The notes: a model not told the origin generated them from the sequence alone. A stretch of 64,000 bases of DNA from Corynebacterium qintianiae (GCF_011038645.2 NZ_CP064955.1:1612001-1676000), one strand, 5' to 3'; counted from the first letter of the stretch, positions 36,058 through 48,448 are shown. Program-made: numbers and translations.

Positions 36058-38037
36058 CTAGTGCTGCGTCCCCTCAAGGCCGCGGCGCAAAAGCAGCGGG
36101 CGGGTGTCCTTGTCGCGGCCGCGGAAGGCGCGGTACGCCTCGGCGTAGTCGCGCGCGGCGCCCCGTCCGAGAATGTTCTCGCGGAACTTGTCACCTGTGG
36201 CGCGGTTGATGCCCTCCTCTTCCACGAGGCCGTAACCGTCGGCGTCGAGCGCCTCGGCCCACAGGTAGGAGTAGTAGCCAGCCGAGTAACCGCCGGCGAA
36301 GATGTGGTTGAACCAGGTGGAGCGGTAGCGCGGCTCGAGCCCCTCGACATCCAGGCCGTACTCGGTGAGAACCTCGGCTTCAAAGGCGGCGATGTCAGCG
36401 GGAATTTCGTCCTCGCTGCCCAGCGAGTGCCAGGCGAGATCGATCGCCGCGGCGGCGAGGTATTCGGAGGTGTCGAACCCCTGGCCGAACTGCCTCGATG
36501 CGCGCACCGCCTCGAGCAGGCGTTCGTCGATGACTTCGCCGGTGTCTACGTGCCGGGCGTAATTGCGCACGATCTCCGGGGCAAAGGCGTAGTTCTCGTT
36601 GATCTGCGAGGGGAACTCCACCCAATCCCGCGGCACATTCGTGCCGGACAACGATGGGTAGCGCACGTCCGACAGCAGGCCGTGCAGCGCGTGGCCGAAC
36701 TCGTGGAAGACGGTGGTGACCTCGTCGATGCTCAACAACTGCGAGCTGAGCGACATCACGTTGACCACCACCGCCTTCGTACCGGTGAGGTGCGCCTGGT
36801 CGACGAACGAGCTCATCCATGCCCCGCCGCGTTTCGAGGGCCTGGCCCGGTAGTCCGTCAGCAGCAGGCCGATCCCCGCCCCGCCGCGCTCTGGGGTGTC
36901 GGTGACCTCCCAGACGTCGACGTCGTCGCGGTAGCCGCGCAGGTCAGGGCGTCTGGTGACGGTGATGCCGTAGAGGAGGTTCGCGGCGTGGAAGACGCCG
37001 TCGACAAGCACCTGCTGAAGCGGAAAGTAGTTGCGCAGCTCCGCCTCGTTCAGGGAGAGCTCCTCCTCGCGCCGGCGGGCCTGGTAGAAGGGCCAGTCCG
37101 CGCCGTCAAGATCCGCGCCGCCGTCGAGCCCCGCGAGCTCACCCGCCAGCTTGCGCTCGGCCGACGCGTTGGCGGCGGCCGCCGGCGCGAGGTCCGCGAT
37201 GAGCTGGCGCGCCGCAGCCGCCGTGCCCGCCGTCTCCTCGGAGATGACGTAGTTAGCATGGGTGTCGAAGCCCAGCAGCTGGGCGCGCTCGAGGCGCAGC
37301 TTGGCCGACTCCGTCACCAGCGGCGCGTTGGAGGTCGCACCGCGGGCGCGGGAGGCGTCGAAAAGCTTGCGGCGGGCGGCCGGCGAGGCGAGCTCGGCCT
37401 GCAGCGACTGCGTCGTCGGAAGCTCCAACGGCACCGTGTAGACGTCACCGTCGAGGTAGGACTCCTTCTGCTCCGCGCTCAGGCCCGCCAGGTCCTCCTC
37501 GGCGAACGTGACGGCCAACGCGCGAGTATCGGCGAGCAGGTTGCGGCCGAACTCCTCGGCAAGCTGGCTGAGACGCTGGTTGATCTCCAGCAGGCGCGTC
37601 TTGCCGGCGGCGTCGAGGCGCGCACCGCGGCGGGTGAAGCGGCGCACGAGCAGGTCGTGGAGGCGGCGCGATTCCTCATCGTCGGGCACTTCCACCCCCT
37701 GCAGGCGCGAGAAGAGCTGGTCGTTCTGGTAAATCGAGTCCATGTGCGCCGACAACCTGGGCACGATGCGGTCCGCCACCGCGTCAAACTCCTCGGTCGA
37801 ATCGGTGCCCTGCAGGTTGAAAAACCATGCGGTGACGCGGTCGAGCTCCTCCCCCGAGCGCTCGAACGCCTCGACCGTGTTCTCCCACGTCGGCGCCTTA
37901 CGCATGAGGATCTCCGAGATCTCGCGGGCGTGCCTGCTCACGGCCTCCTCGAAGGCGGGCTCGACGTGCTCCAGGCGGATCGCCGCAAAATCGGGCAGGC
38001 CGTAGGGCAGGGTCGAGGGTTCGAGCAAAGGATTCAT
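36058..38037 (-). CDS. dcp: M3-family zinc metallopeptidase (dipeptidyl carboxypeptidase/oligopeptidase A type)
   Basis: Cytoplasmic thimet-type oligopeptidase. 659 residues, of usual family length, with the zinc site VFHEFGHALHGLLSD (HExxH) and downstream glutamate in DWVEFPSQINENYAF, plus the Tyr-rich substrate region FAGGYSAGYYSYLWAEALD. ATG 38037 is 7 bases after TAGGAT. Oligopeptidase A versus Dcp specificity is not separable. Confidence 0.92.
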   Translation of the reverse strand: MNPLLEPSTLPYGLPDFAAIRLEHVEPAFEEAVSRHAREISEILMRKAPTWENTVEAFERSGEELDRVTAWFFNLQGTDSTEEFDAVADRIVPRLSAHMDSIYQNDQLFSRLQGVEVPDDEESRRLHDLLVRRFTRRGARLDAAGKTRLLEINQRLSQLAEEFGRNLLADTRALAVTFAEEDLAGLSAEQKESYLDGDVYTVPLELPTTQSLQAELASPAARRKLFDASRARGATSNAPLVTESAKLRLERAQLLGFDTHANYVISEETAGTAAAARQLIADLAPAAAANASAERKLAGELAGLDGGADLDGADWPFYQARRREEELSLNEAELRNYFPLQQVLVDGVFHAANLLYGITVTRRPDLRGYRDDVDVWEVTDTPERGGAGIGLLLTDYRARPSKRGGAWMSSFVDQAHLTGTKAVVVNVMSLSSQLLSIDEVTTVFHEFGHALHGLLSDVRYPSLSGTNVPRDWVEFPSQINENYAFAPEIVRNYARHVDTGEVIDERLLEAVRASRQFGQGFDTSEYLAAAAIDLAWHSLGSEDEIPADIAAFEAEVLTEYGLDVEGLEPRYRSTWFNHIFAGGYSAGYYSYLWAEALDADGYGLVEEEGINRATGDKFRENILGRGAARDYAEAYRAFRGRDKDTRPLLLRRGLEGTQH

Positions 38038-38044
38038 AGGGGCC

Positions 38045-38070
38045 ATCCTAGACGCTGCCTCGGATAGACT
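38045..38070. promoter_or_regulatory. divergent leaderless promoters for the M3 peptidase and carboxylesterase
   Basis: Minus-strand TAGGAT (38050-38045) is 7 bases before ATG 38037; plus-strand TAGACT (38065-38070) is 7 bases before ATG 38078. Only 40 bases separate the two start codons. Confidence 0.5.
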
Positions 38071-38077
38071 CTCTCCC

Positions 38078-39343
38078 ATGACAACCGCGGAAGTGACCTG
38101 CCCGGCCGGTACGATCGTCGGCGTCCAGCGCGGCGCGGTGCGGCACTTCCACTCGATCGAGTACTCCCGCATCAGCGCCCCTTTTAACGACGCGCTGCCC
38201 GCCGAGCGGGGCCTGCTTATCGACGCCACCGTCCCGCGCCCCGAAAAAACCGCCCTGTCAGTCACCACCCCAGCGAATGCCACGGACGCAGACGACCTCC
38301 CCGTCATGGTGTGGATCCACGGCGGGCGCTTCGAAGAGGGCAACCACGCCGACCCTGACACAGGCGCGGAGGCCTTCGCCGCCCAGGACGTGATCCAGGT
38401 GCGCGTCGGCTACCGCAAGACGCTGCCCGGGCTGGTGCAGTTTCCCGATGACGACCCGTGCCATTTCCGCGCCGCCCACGACTGCCAGCTGGCGTTGGAG
38501 TGGGTGCAGCGCAACATCGAGGCCTTCGGTGGTGACCCCACCAACATCACCCTCGTCGGCCAGTCAGCCGGGGCGAACCTGGTGCTGTGGCTGGCCCGGC
38601 GCGACCATTACCGCGGGGCATTCCGCCGCGCCGTAGCCATGTCCCCGGCGTTCCCGCGCAGGACGTTTGCGCAGAGGAAGGCGTCGCTGCGGGCGTCGTT
38701 AAGCATGCCCCTGACCCGCGAGGCGCTGAACTCGGCCGACCCGCGGAAGTTGCAGCGCGGTTACCGGCGCTTCCGCACCCGCCACATCACCGACCTCGCG
38801 CTCGGGCCGGGCCCGCTCGAGCCGGGCGAGCTCGCGGACGTGGATCTCGTGGTCACGTCGACCCGGGACGAGTTCTACCGCTCCGGCGCGCGCACCGACG
38901 CGATGGGCACCGCACCGTTCGGCGTGCGCTTTGCGGGAATGTTCATGGACCTCGACCACTCCGAGGTGCGTGACTACCTCGCGGCGTGCCGGGAGATCGA
39001 CCCGGACCACCTGCAGGGCCGCTTCATCTCCGACAGCCTCGTGCGCCGCTTCGTCGACCGCGTCGCCGAAGGCGCGCCGGGCCGGGTGTGGCAGGCGGAG
39101 TTCGTCTCGGAAACGGGCCAGCCCGCCCACCACTGCGACGACCTGCCCTCGCTGTTTGCGCAACCTCCCCACGCCGTGGGCGAGGGCCTCAACGGCTGGA
39201 TGGCGCGCTTCTGCGCCGACGGAGAACCTGGCTGGCCGACCTACAAACCCGGCCGCCGCGTGCTGCGCACCGGCTTCTCGTGCGCGGCACCCGAGCTGGT
39301 CACCGACCCGCTGGGCTACCTGCGTAGGGCCTTCAAAAACTAG
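38078..39343 (+). CDS. type-B carboxylesterase/lipase family protein
   Basis: 421-residue alpha/beta hydrolase with oxyanion-hole motif VMVWIHGGRFEEG, nucleophile elbow LVGQSAGANLV (Ser), and a later acidic residue and His (EFVSETGQPAHHCDD) as likely triad members. No signal peptide. Its stop overlaps that of the convergent lipoprotein gene (CTAG). Substrate unknown. Confidence 0.88.
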   Translation: MTTAEVTCPAGTIVGVQRGAVRHFHSIEYSRISAPFNDALPAERGLLIDATVPRPEKTALSVTTPANATDADDLPVMVWIHGGRFEEGNHADPDTGAEAFAAQDVIQVRVGYRKTLPGLVQFPDDDPCHFRAAHDCQLALEWVQRNIEAFGGDPTNITLVGQSAGANLVLWLARRDHYRGAFRRAVAMSPAFPRRTFAQRKASLRASLSMPLTREALNSADPRKLQRGYRRFRTRHITDLALGPGPLEPGELADVDLVVTSTRDEFYRSGARTDAMGTAPFGVRFAGMFMDLDHSEVRDYLAACREIDPDHLQGRFISDSLVRRFVDRVAEGAPGRVWQAEFVSETGQPAHHCDDLPSLFAQPPHAVGEGLNGWMARFCADGEPGWPTYKPGRRVLRTGFSCAAPELVTDPLGYLRRAFKN

Positions 39344-39897
39344 CCGCTCAGGTTGCCGGAGAACGTGACGTTTCCGATGGTGAAGTCGGCGTTCCATAGC
39401 CTGCCCGGTGTGACGTCAAAGGCGTACTTCGCGTTGACCGTCGCGCCCGGGCGCAACGGCTGGTCGAGGCCGATAATGTCCACGCCGGACGCCTCCGCCG
39501 ATTTCGGCGCCGCGTTCTCGTTATTATTGCCGCTGGTGGCGTAGCTCAGCGTCGGCTGCTTCAGCGCGTCCACCGGCATCGGCACCTCGGAGTTGTTGGT
39601 CACCGCGACAACGACGACGGAGCCGCCGCCCGGCGCGGACGACGCGCCCTGCCACTTGTAGGACAGCTGCATCGCCGGGTCGTCGACACGCTCGCCGGTC
39701 AGTTCATCCGTGGTGAGCTTTTGCGTGTCCTCGGCCTGGAACTCCTCCTTCGGCGCCGCCGTCGGGGTGGTCACCTCGAGCGGCGTCTGCGTGCCGGTCG
39801 CGCCGCCGGTGCTCTCCCCCGCCGGCCCGCCGCAGGCGGAAAGGGGCAGCACGAGGGCGAGCGCTGCGGCAGCGAGGCGGGAGGGCCTGGGCGTCAT
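39340..39897 (-). CDS. lipoprotein of unknown function
   Basis: 185 residues with signal peptide and lipobox LPLSAC|GG, a threonine-rich low-complexity linker (about 25-60), and a beta-rich domain (SVVVVAVTNNSEVPMPVDAL…AKYAFDVTPGRLW) reminiscent of the immunoglobulin-like DUF4352 or Telokin-type folds in Actinobacteria. AAGGAG lies 5 bases before ATG 39897. Membrane-anchored on the outer face. Confidence 0.85.
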   Translation of the reverse strand: MTPRPSRLAAAALALVLPLSACGGPAGESTGGATGTQTPLEVTTPTAAPKEEFQAEDTQKLTTDELTGERVDDPAMQLSYKWQGASSAPGGGSVVVVAVTNNSEVPMPVDALKQPTLSYATSGNNNENAAPKSAEASGVDIIGLDQPLRPGATVNAKYAFDVTPGRLWNADFTIGNVTFSGNLSG

Positions 39898-39964
39898 GGG
39901 GTCTCCTTGGGGGACGTCGCGGTAGTTCTCCCCCACTCTACAACCCGGGTACGATCCATTAACC

Positions 39965-41845
<1,881 letters not shown>

Positions 41846-41919
41846 CGCTTCTACGGGGGAGAGACAAGCGCGAAATATATTTCCGTCCGCTCGCCTCACC
41901 GCAACTACCCTAGAAAACC

Positions 41920-43047
41920 ATGAAGTTCCCCGACCTCGATACCCTGAAAGCCCGCGGCACCCGCAAGTGGACGCAGTACGATGACGACGTTCTGCCCTTG
42001 TGGGTGGCGGAGAGCGACTTCCCCACCGCCCCGGCCGTCAAGGCAGCGATCCAGCGCGCGGTGGATAGCGAGACTTTCGGCTACACCCCGGCCCCGCAGG
42101 CACAGGAGCTACCGAAGGTCCTGGCCGATTTCTACGAGGCGCGCTTCGGCTGGCGGCCCGACGAGGACAAGATCTTCCCCGTTCCCGACGTGGTGCGCGG
42201 CATCCTGCTCGCGATCGTGTACTTCACCGAGGGCGACGTCGTCGTGCCGGTTCCCGCCTACCACCCCTTCCTCGAGATCGCGGAGACGGCGGGACGAAAC
42301 AAAGTCGAGGTCGGCAGCACCGGCGGGTTGGATTTGATGGAGGTCGATGCGGCGTTTAGAAACGGCGCGGGTTCGATCATCCTCACCAACCCCTTCAACC
42401 CCGGCGGCTGGATGTTCGAGTCCGAAGAGCTCGACCAGATCTGCGCCATCGCACGCAAGTACGGCGGCCGCGTTCTTGTCGACGAAATCCACGCCCCACT
42501 CGTCTTCGACGGCGCCCACGTCTGCGCCGCGAAGAACAACCCGGACGTGTGCATTACAGTGACCGCCACGTCGAAAGCGTGGAACGTCGCAGGGTTGAAG
42601 TGCGCGCAGATGATCTTCTCCAATAACGAGGATGTCGCCACCTTCCGGGGCCTGACCGGGGTGGCGAAGGACGGCACCGGCACCCTCGGCATCCTCGCTG
42701 CCGAGGCCTGCTACCGCGACGGCGGGGACTACCTTGACCAGGTCGTCGATACGCTCCGCGCGAACCGCGACTGGCTGGTGGAGAACCTCCCCGCGAAGAT
42801 CCCCGGCATCACCTTCGAGGTGCCGGCCGCTACGTACCTGATGTTCCTCGACTTCTCGGGCACGAAGCTTGACGACGCCCACCCCGCCGCCTACCTGCTC
42901 CAGCACGCGAAGGTCGCGCTCAACGAGGGCGCGTCCTTCGGCTCAGGCGGCGAGCACAAAGCGCGGTTGAACTTCGCCACCAGTCCCGAGATCCTGCGCG
43001 AGGCGGTCGACCGCATCGCCTCAGCGGTCAACGCCATCTCACATTAA
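41920..43047 (+). CDS. aecD: PLP-dependent cystathionine beta-lyase / C-S lyase (MalY/PatB type)
   Basis: Cleaves cystathionine and other S-alkyl cysteines in methionine synthesis. 375 residues, fold type I aminotransferase family: [14 protein letters not shown] at the N-terminus, [23 protein letters not shown] and the PLP lysine in [15 protein letters not shown]. In C. glutamicum the gene upstream of brnQ is aecD, matching this context. TACCCT is 8 bases before ATG. Confidence 0.92.
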   Translation: MKFPDLDTLKARGTRKWTQYDDDVLPLWVAESDFPTAPAVKAAIQRAVDSETFGYTPAPQAQELPKVLADFYEARFGWRPDEDKIFPVPDVVRGILLAIVYFTEGDVVVPVPAYHPFLEIAETAGRNKVEVGSTGGLDLMEVDAAFRNGAGSIILTNPFNPGGWMFESEELDQICAIARKYGGRVLVDEIHAPLVFDGAHVCAAKNNPDVCITVTATSKAWNVAGLKCAQMIFSNNEDVATFRGLTGVAKDGTGTLGILAAEACYRDGGDYLDQVVDTLRANRDWLVENLPAKIPGITFEVPAATYLMFLDFSGTKLDDAHPAAYLLQHAKVALNEGASFGSGGEHKARLNFATSPEILREAVDRIASAVNAISH

Positions 43048-43058
43048 AGTTGGTCGGC

Positions 43059-44765
43059 ATGGAGATGAGGACCGAAACCCCCCAGGCCACCGACTTCGTC
43101 CGCCCGGCGCCCGCCGAGCAGCCGTGGGAACGCCCCGACCCCGAGTGGTACAAGGATGCGGTGTTCTACGAGGTGCTTGTGCGTGCCTTCTACGACCCGG
43201 ACGACACCGGCTCCGGCACACTCAAGGGCGTCGAGGAGAAGCTCGATTACCTGCAGTGGCTGGGTGTGGACTGCCTCTGGTTGCCGCCGTTCTACGACTC
43301 TCCGCTGCGCGACGGCGGCTACGATATCCGGGACTTCCGCAAGGTCCTGCCCGAGTTCGGCACTGTCGAGGACTTCATCTCGCTGGTGGACAGCGCCCAC
43401 AAGCGCGGCATCCGCATCATTACCGATTTCCCCATCAACCACACTTCGGATTCCCATTACTGGTTCCAGCAGTCCCGCATGGACCCGGGCGGCCCGTACG
43501 GCGATTACTTCGTGTGGACGGACGACCCGACCGAGTACGACGAAGCGCGCATCATCTTCATCGACACAGAGGAGTCGAACTGGTCGTTCGACCCGGTGCG
43601 CAAGCAGTACTACTGGCACCGCTTCTTCTCCCACCAGCCGGATTTGAACTACGACAACCCGGCGGTGCAGGAGGAAATCCTCGAGGTTATCCGCTTCTGG
43701 CTCGACCTGGGCATGGACGGCATCCGCCTCGACGCAATCCCCTACCTCTTTGAGCGCGAGGGCACGAACTGCGAGAACTTGCCCGAAACCCACGGGTTCA
43801 TCAAACGCGTGCGCACGCTTTTCGACGAAGAGTACCCCGGACGCTTCCTGCTCGCCGAGGCCAACCAGATGCCTGACGAGGTCGTGGCCTACTTCGGCGA
43901 GGGCGACGGTGACGAGTGCCAGATGGCGTTCCACTTCCCCGTCATGCCACGCATCTTCATGGGCATCCGCCGCGAGTCGGCCCAGCCAATCATTGACATC
44001 CTCAACGACACCCCGCCGATCCCTGAATCCGCCCAGTGGGGCATCTTCCTGCGCAACCACGACGAGCTCACCCTCGAGATGGTCACCGAGGAAGAGCGCG
44101 ACTACATGTACAAGAACTACGCCACCGACCCGCGGATGAAGGCGAATGTCGGCATCAGGCGCAGGCTAGCGCCTCTTCTCGGCGGCCACCGCGACCGCCT
44201 CGAGCTGGCCCACGCGCTGCTGTTGTCGCTGCCTGGCTCGCCGTTCCTCTACTACGGTGACGAGATCGGCATGGGCGACAACATCTGGCTGCCCGACCGC
44301 GACGGCGTGCGCACCCCGATGCAGTGGTCCAACGACCGCAACGGCGGGTTCTCTAAGGCCGAGCCGGAGCGCCTGTACCTGCCGCCGATCCGCAACGACC
44401 AGTACGGGTTCCACATCGTCAACGTGGAATCGCAGATGAACCGCGACAACTCGCTGCTGCACTGGGTGCGCCAGCTCGTGCACATCCGCAAGCAGTACCG
44501 CGCGTTCGGCCGCGGCTCCTACACCCAGGTCGAGCAGGCCAACCCGCACGTACTGGCGTTTGTCCGCGAATACGACGGCGAGCGCATCCTGTGCGTGAAC
44601 AACCTGTCCTCGCGCCCCCAGCCGGTGGAGATGCAGCTCGCCCACTTCAACGGAGTGAAGCCCCGCGAGCTCTCCGGCGGCGAGGAGTTCCCCGCCATCG
44701 GTGAGCTGCCGTGGCTGGTCACGCTGCCGCCGCACGGTTTCCTCTGGTTCGACATTTCGGAGTAA
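43059..44765 (+). CDS. treS: maltose alpha-D-glucosyltransferase (trehalose synthase, GH13)
   Basis: Interconverts maltose and trehalose. 568 residues: EWYKDAVFYEVLVRAFYD, DFPINHTSDSHYWFQ, the nucleophile GMDGIRLDAIPYL, acid/base in LLAEANQMPDEV, and FLRNHDELTLEM. No C-terminal maltokinase fusion; that enzyme is the next gene, 3 bases on. Start chosen at the ATG 43059 12 bases after the aecD stop. Confidence 0.95.
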   Translation: MEMRTETPQATDFVRPAPAEQPWERPDPEWYKDAVFYEVLVRAFYDPDDTGSGTLKGVEEKLDYLQWLGVDCLWLPPFYDSPLRDGGYDIRDFRKVLPEFGTVEDFISLVDSAHKRGIRIITDFPINHTSDSHYWFQQSRMDPGGPYGDYFVWTDDPTEYDEARIIFIDTEESNWSFDPVRKQYYWHRFFSHQPDLNYDNPAVQEEILEVIRFWLDLGMDGIRLDAIPYLFEREGTNCENLPETHGFIKRVRTLFDEEYPGRFLLAEANQMPDEVVAYFGEGDGDECQMAFHFPVMPRIFMGIRRESAQPIIDILNDTPPIPESAQWGIFLRNHDELTLEMVTEEERDYMYKNYATDPRMKANVGIRRRLAPLLGGHRDRLELAHALLLSLPGSPFLYYGDEIGMGDNIWLPDRDGVRTPMQWSNDRNGGFSKAEPERLYLPPIRNDQYGFHIVNVESQMNRDNSLLHWVRQLVHIRKQYRAFGRGSYTQVEQANPHVLAFVREYDGERILCVNNLSSRPQPVEMQLAHFNGVKPRELSGGEEFPAIGELPWLVTLPPHGFLWFDISE

Positions 44766-44768
44766 GCC

Positions 44769-45896
44769 GTGATTGATCTGAACGCAGAGCGCTTCTACGG
44801 CGCCAAGTCCGAGGCCATCGACAGCGTCGAGGTCGCCGCTTCCCGCGAGCTGGGCGACTTCACCTGGCAGCTTCTCGACGTCACTCACGGTATTGGCGGT
44901 ACCGGCGGCACCGGCACGGCGGTGACCGACCGCTACCAGGTGCTCGTCTCCGCAGACGGGGAGCGTGACGCGCTGGCCACCGACGACGGCGCGCAGGCTT
45001 ATCTCGAGGGGGTCGCGGAACTCGGCGAGGTGCACGGGGAGATTGGCGGGTCCGCAGCCCGCCCGATGGGTGCGGAACAGTCCAACACCTCTCTCGTGGT
45101 CGACGACAAATGGGTGCTCAAGGCGTTCCGCAAGCTCGAAGAGGGCGTCAACCCGGATGTCGAGCTGCTCGGCGCCATTGCGGACTGCCCGCACGTCGCG
45201 GGCGTGCGCGGGCACGTCTCCCGCGACGGTGCGACCCTTGCCATGCAGCAGCAGCTTATTACCGGCGGTAAAGACGGGTTCGACCTCGCCGTCGCCGACG
45301 ACCTCGGTGACCCGGCCGAGCTGGGCCGCGCGATCAGGGTGGTCCACGAGGCGCTCGCCGAAGCCTTCGGCACCGAGGAGGTCAGCGGTGAGCAGCTGCG
45401 CTCGAGCCTGAACGCACACCTCGACGAGCTGGTGGGAAAGGCCCGGGAACTCGCCGAGTACGAGGGCGCGATCCGCGCGCTCTACCGCGCCATCCCCGAC
45501 GGCCCGCACCAGATCCAGCGCGTTCACGGTGACCTGCACCTCGGCCAGACGCTCAAGACCGTCGCCGCCGAACATCCGCGCTGGTACCTCATCGACTTCG
45601 AGGGAGAGCCCGCCCGCCCGCTCGAGCAACGCCGCGCCCCCGACCACGCGCTTCGCGACGTCGCCGGGATGATCCGCTCTTTTGGCTACGCGCGCGCGGT
45701 GGGTGGCTTTGACACGGAGTGGGAGCAAGGGGGTGTCGACAAGCTTTTGCGCGGGTACGGAACCGAGAGTGCCGAGCGCGACGCGGTGCTCGCGGCGTAC
45801 ATCGTGGACAAGGCCGCCTACGAGGTGGTATACGAGGCAAACAACCGCCCTAGCTGGGTGAACATTCCGCTTGAGGCGATCCAGGAGCTCACCTAA
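44769..45896 (+). CDS. mak: maltokinase
   Basis: Phosphorylates maltose to maltose-1-phosphate, feeding GlgE-type glucan synthesis. 375 residues of the aminoglycoside-phosphotransferase fold with a TreS-partner N-terminal domain, catalytic loop VHGDLHLGQTL and metal-binding IDFEGEPARP (DFE in place of DFG). Starts 3 bases after treS, and the pair presumably forms a TreS–Pep2-like complex. Confidence 0.92.
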   Translation: MIDLNAERFYGAKSEAIDSVEVAASRELGDFTWQLLDVTHGIGGTGGTGTAVTDRYQVLVSADGERDALATDDGAQAYLEGVAELGEVHGEIGGSAARPMGAEQSNTSLVVDDKWVLKAFRKLEEGVNPDVELLGAIADCPHVAGVRGHVSRDGATLAMQQQLITGGKDGFDLAVADDLGDPAELGRAIRVVHEALAEAFGTEEVSGEQLRSSLNAHLDELVGKARELAEYEGAIRALYRAIPDGPHQIQRVHGDLHLGQTLKTVAAEHPRWYLIDFEGEPARPLEQRRAPDHALRDVAGMIRSFGYARAVGGFDTEWEQGGVDKLLRGYGTESAERDAVLAAYIVDKAAYEVVYEANNRPSWVNIPLEAIQELT

Positions 45897-46004
45897 ATTC
45901 CACGGATTGGGACGATTTTTCCAAAAAAATTCACGTGGTGGTCGGCTGACGGGGTACTCTAAGGCGATTCCAGGATTGCTGGCACGTTACTTAAGGAGTA
46001 TCCC

Positions 46005-47405
46005 ATGGGCTCAACCGCCGTTTCCGGCGGGGCCACGGGCGCAAAGTCCCACGGCTCTACCACCGCGATCGTCGTTACCGCGCTCGCACTGTTCTCGATG
46101 TTTTTTGGCGCGGGCAACCTGATCTTCCCGCCGATGCTCGCCGTCCAAGCCGGCGACAACTTCTGGCCCGCCATCATCGGCTTCCTCGGCACCGGAGCCC
46201 TGCTGCCGGTCCTCGCCGTCATCGCCATCGCCCTGTCGGGCGCGAACGTGCGTGACCTCGCGCAGCGTGCGGGAACCGTCTTCGGCATCGTCTTCCCAGT
46301 CCTGGCGTACCTGTCCATCGGCGCGTTCTACGCTCTGCCCCGCACGGGCGCGGTGTCCATGGAAACCGCCATCACCCCGCTCTTCGGCGTCGAGGGGCTG
46401 GCCGCCTCCGCAATCTTCAACATCATCTTCTTCGGCATCGCGCTGGCCTTGTCGTGGAACCCGAACACCATCATGGAGAAGCTGGGCAAGTTCCTCACCC
46501 CGGCGTTGGTGATCCTGCTGGTGCTCATGATCGTGCTCTCGCTGCTGAAATGGCACGCTGACCCGTCCGCCCCGTCCGAGGATTTCGCCACCCGGCCGTT
46601 CACCACCGGGCTTCTCGAGGGCTACCTCACCATGGACTCGATTGCCGCCCTGGCGTTTTCCATCGTGGTCATCTCCACCTTGCGCTACAAGGGTTTTCCC
46701 GAGGGCACTCCCCTGGTGCGCGGCACCATCCTCGCCGGAGCAGGGGCGGGAATCATGCTCGGTATCATCTACCTCGGGCTGGGCACCATTGGACGCGTCA
46801 TCCCCAACCCGGGCCAGTACGAAAACGGGGCGGGCCTGCTCGCCGACGCCGCTAACTTGACACTGGGCGGCGCCGGGCAAATCATCTTCTCCCTCGTCGT
46901 CCTGCTTGCCTGCATGACCACAGCCGTCGGCCTGATCACCGCCACCGGCGAGTACTTCTCCGAGCAGTTCCCCGGGACCTACAAGACGTGGGCGATCATT
47001 TTCACCGTCATGTCGACGGTGATCGCCACCCAAGGCCTCGACTTCGTCATGACGATCGCCGCTCCAGTCATCGGCTTCCTGTACCCGCCGGCGATCGCAC
47101 TGATCTTCGTCACCCTCGTCGAGCCGCTCTTCCGCACCCGCACGCGCTTCACCTGGGCGTTCTTCCTTCCTATCTGGGTCGCCACCATCTGGTCCGCCGT
47201 TGAGACTCTCATCTCGCTGGGCTGGGGTGCGAACGCCCTCACGCCGCTCATAGCCTGGGCTCCGCTGCAGGCAGCCGGTTTAGGCTGGGTTGTGCCGGTC
47301 CTGGCCGCGTTCGCCGTTGGCTTGGTCGTCGATTTCATCCGGCCCAAGGCGCCGATGAAAGTGGGCACCGTCGAGACCGTCGACGGCGAGTACGTCAACG
47401 CCTAG
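46005..47405 (+). CDS. brnQ: branched-chain amino acid transporter BrnQ (LIVCS family)
   Basis: Sodium-coupled uptake of Ile, Leu, Val (and Met). 466 residues with about 12 transmembrane helices beginning ALALFSMFFGAGNLIFPPML, the family signature. AAGGAG is 6 bases before ATG and TACTCT (45954-45959) is a likely -10 box. Located after the methionine C-S lyase as in C. glutamicum. Confidence 0.95.
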   Translation: MGSTAVSGGATGAKSHGSTTAIVVTALALFSMFFGAGNLIFPPMLAVQAGDNFWPAIIGFLGTGALLPVLAVIAIALSGANVRDLAQRAGTVFGIVFPVLAYLSIGAFYALPRTGAVSMETAITPLFGVEGLAASAIFNIIFFGIALALSWNPNTIMEKLGKFLTPALVILLVLMIVLSLLKWHADPSAPSEDFATRPFTTGLLEGYLTMDSIAALAFSIVVISTLRYKGFPEGTPLVRGTILAGAGAGIMLGIIYLGLGTIGRVIPNPGQYENGAGLLADAANLTLGGAGQIIFSLVVLLACMTTAVGLITATGEYFSEQFPGTYKTWAIIFTVMSTVIATQGLDFVMTIAAPVIGFLYPPAIALIFVTLVEPLFRTRTRFTWAFFLPIWVATIWSAVETLISLGWGANALTPLIAWAPLQAAGLGWVVPVLAAFAVGLVVDFIRPKAPMKVGTVETVDGEYVNA

Positions 47406-47445
47406 CCCGCTCGGCCCGCTCGGGCAACGCGCGTAGCCTGGGTGC

Positions 47446-48432
47446 ATGAACACCCCACTCGCGCTTCTCGACTTCTGCACCGTCTACCCCGGTGAATCCG
47501 TCGGCACCTCCATGGCACGCTCCGTGGAGTTCGCCCAACACGCGGAGAAGCTGGGGTTTTCGCGCGTCTGGTACGCCGAGCACCACAACATGAGCTCCAT
47601 CGCGTCCTCCTCACCCGCGGTGCTCATCTCCCACATCGGCGCAAAGACGTCCTCCATTCGCCTCGGCTCCGGCGGTGTGATGTTGCCGAACCACGCGCCG
47701 TACGTCGTCGCCGAGCAGTTCGGAATGCTCGCCGAGCTCTATCCCGGCCGCATCGACCTCGGCCTGGGCCGCGCCCCGGGCACCGACCAGCAGACATTGG
47801 GAAGGGCGCTGCGCCGCGACCCGCGCGCCGCCGAGCACTTCCCCGAGGACGTCCTGGAACTCCAGGCGTGGCTGTCCGACGATTCACCTCTGCCCGGGGT
47901 CGTCGCCATGCCCGGCCAGGGCACCGACGTGCCGCTCTACATCCTGGGCTCCTCCATGTTCGGCGCCTCGCTGGCCGCCAAGCTCGGCCTGCCCTACTCC
48001 TTCGCCTCCCACTTCGCGCCCCAGCACCTCGAGCAAGCCACCACGTACTACAAGGAAAACTACGAACCGTCCGAACGCCACCCCGAGCCCTACGTCATCG
48101 CCGCCGTCAACGTCACCGCCGCCGAGACAGGGCAGGACGCCGAGCGCCAGCAACGCATTGTGCACCGCAACCGGGTTAAGGCGTTCATGGGCAGGCGCGG
48201 GCAGGTGCTTGACGACGCCCAGCTCGACGCCCTGGTCAACTCTTTCCAGGGCCAGCAAATCATCGACATGATGCGCTACACCGCACGCGGCACCGCCGAC
48301 GAGGTTGCAAAGTACCTCGAGTGGTTCGCGGAACACTCGAAAGCGGACGAGCTGATGATCTCGCTGCAGAACGCCAGCCATGAGGAGGTTCTTTCGGGGA
48401 TGGAGATCCTGTCACAACGCTGGATTCAGTGA
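47446..48432 (+). CDS. LLM-class flavin-dependent monooxygenase
   Basis: Bacterial luciferase-like oxidoreductase using reduced FMN. 328 residues, TIM-barrel pattern: SVEFAQHAEKLGFSRVWYAEHHN, SSIRLGSGGVMLPNHAP, GRIDLGLGRAPGTDQ and PLYILGSSMFGASLAAKLGLPYSFASHF in separate strands. This subgroup (MsnO8/alkanal monooxygenase-like) has no firmly known substrate. TAGCCT box 6 bases before ATG. Confidence 0.9.
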   Translation: MNTPLALLDFCTVYPGESVGTSMARSVEFAQHAEKLGFSRVWYAEHHNMSSIASSSPAVLISHIGAKTSSIRLGSGGVMLPNHAPYVVAEQFGMLAELYPGRIDLGLGRAPGTDQQTLGRALRRDPRAAEHFPEDVLELQAWLSDDSPLPGVVAMPGQGTDVPLYILGSSMFGASLAAKLGLPYSFASHFAPQHLEQATTYYKENYEPSERHPEPYVIAAVNVTAAETGQDAERQQRIVHRNRVKAFMGRRGQVLDDAQLDALVNSFQGQQIIDMMRYTARGTADEVAKYLEWFAEHSKADELMISLQNASHEEVLSGMEILSQRWIQ

Positions 48433-48448
48433 GGTAATCTTTTCAGCC

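Noticed and set aside
46011..47033. 340-codon antisense frame in brnQ
   Set aside because: Gly/Asp-rich shadow reading with no start signal.
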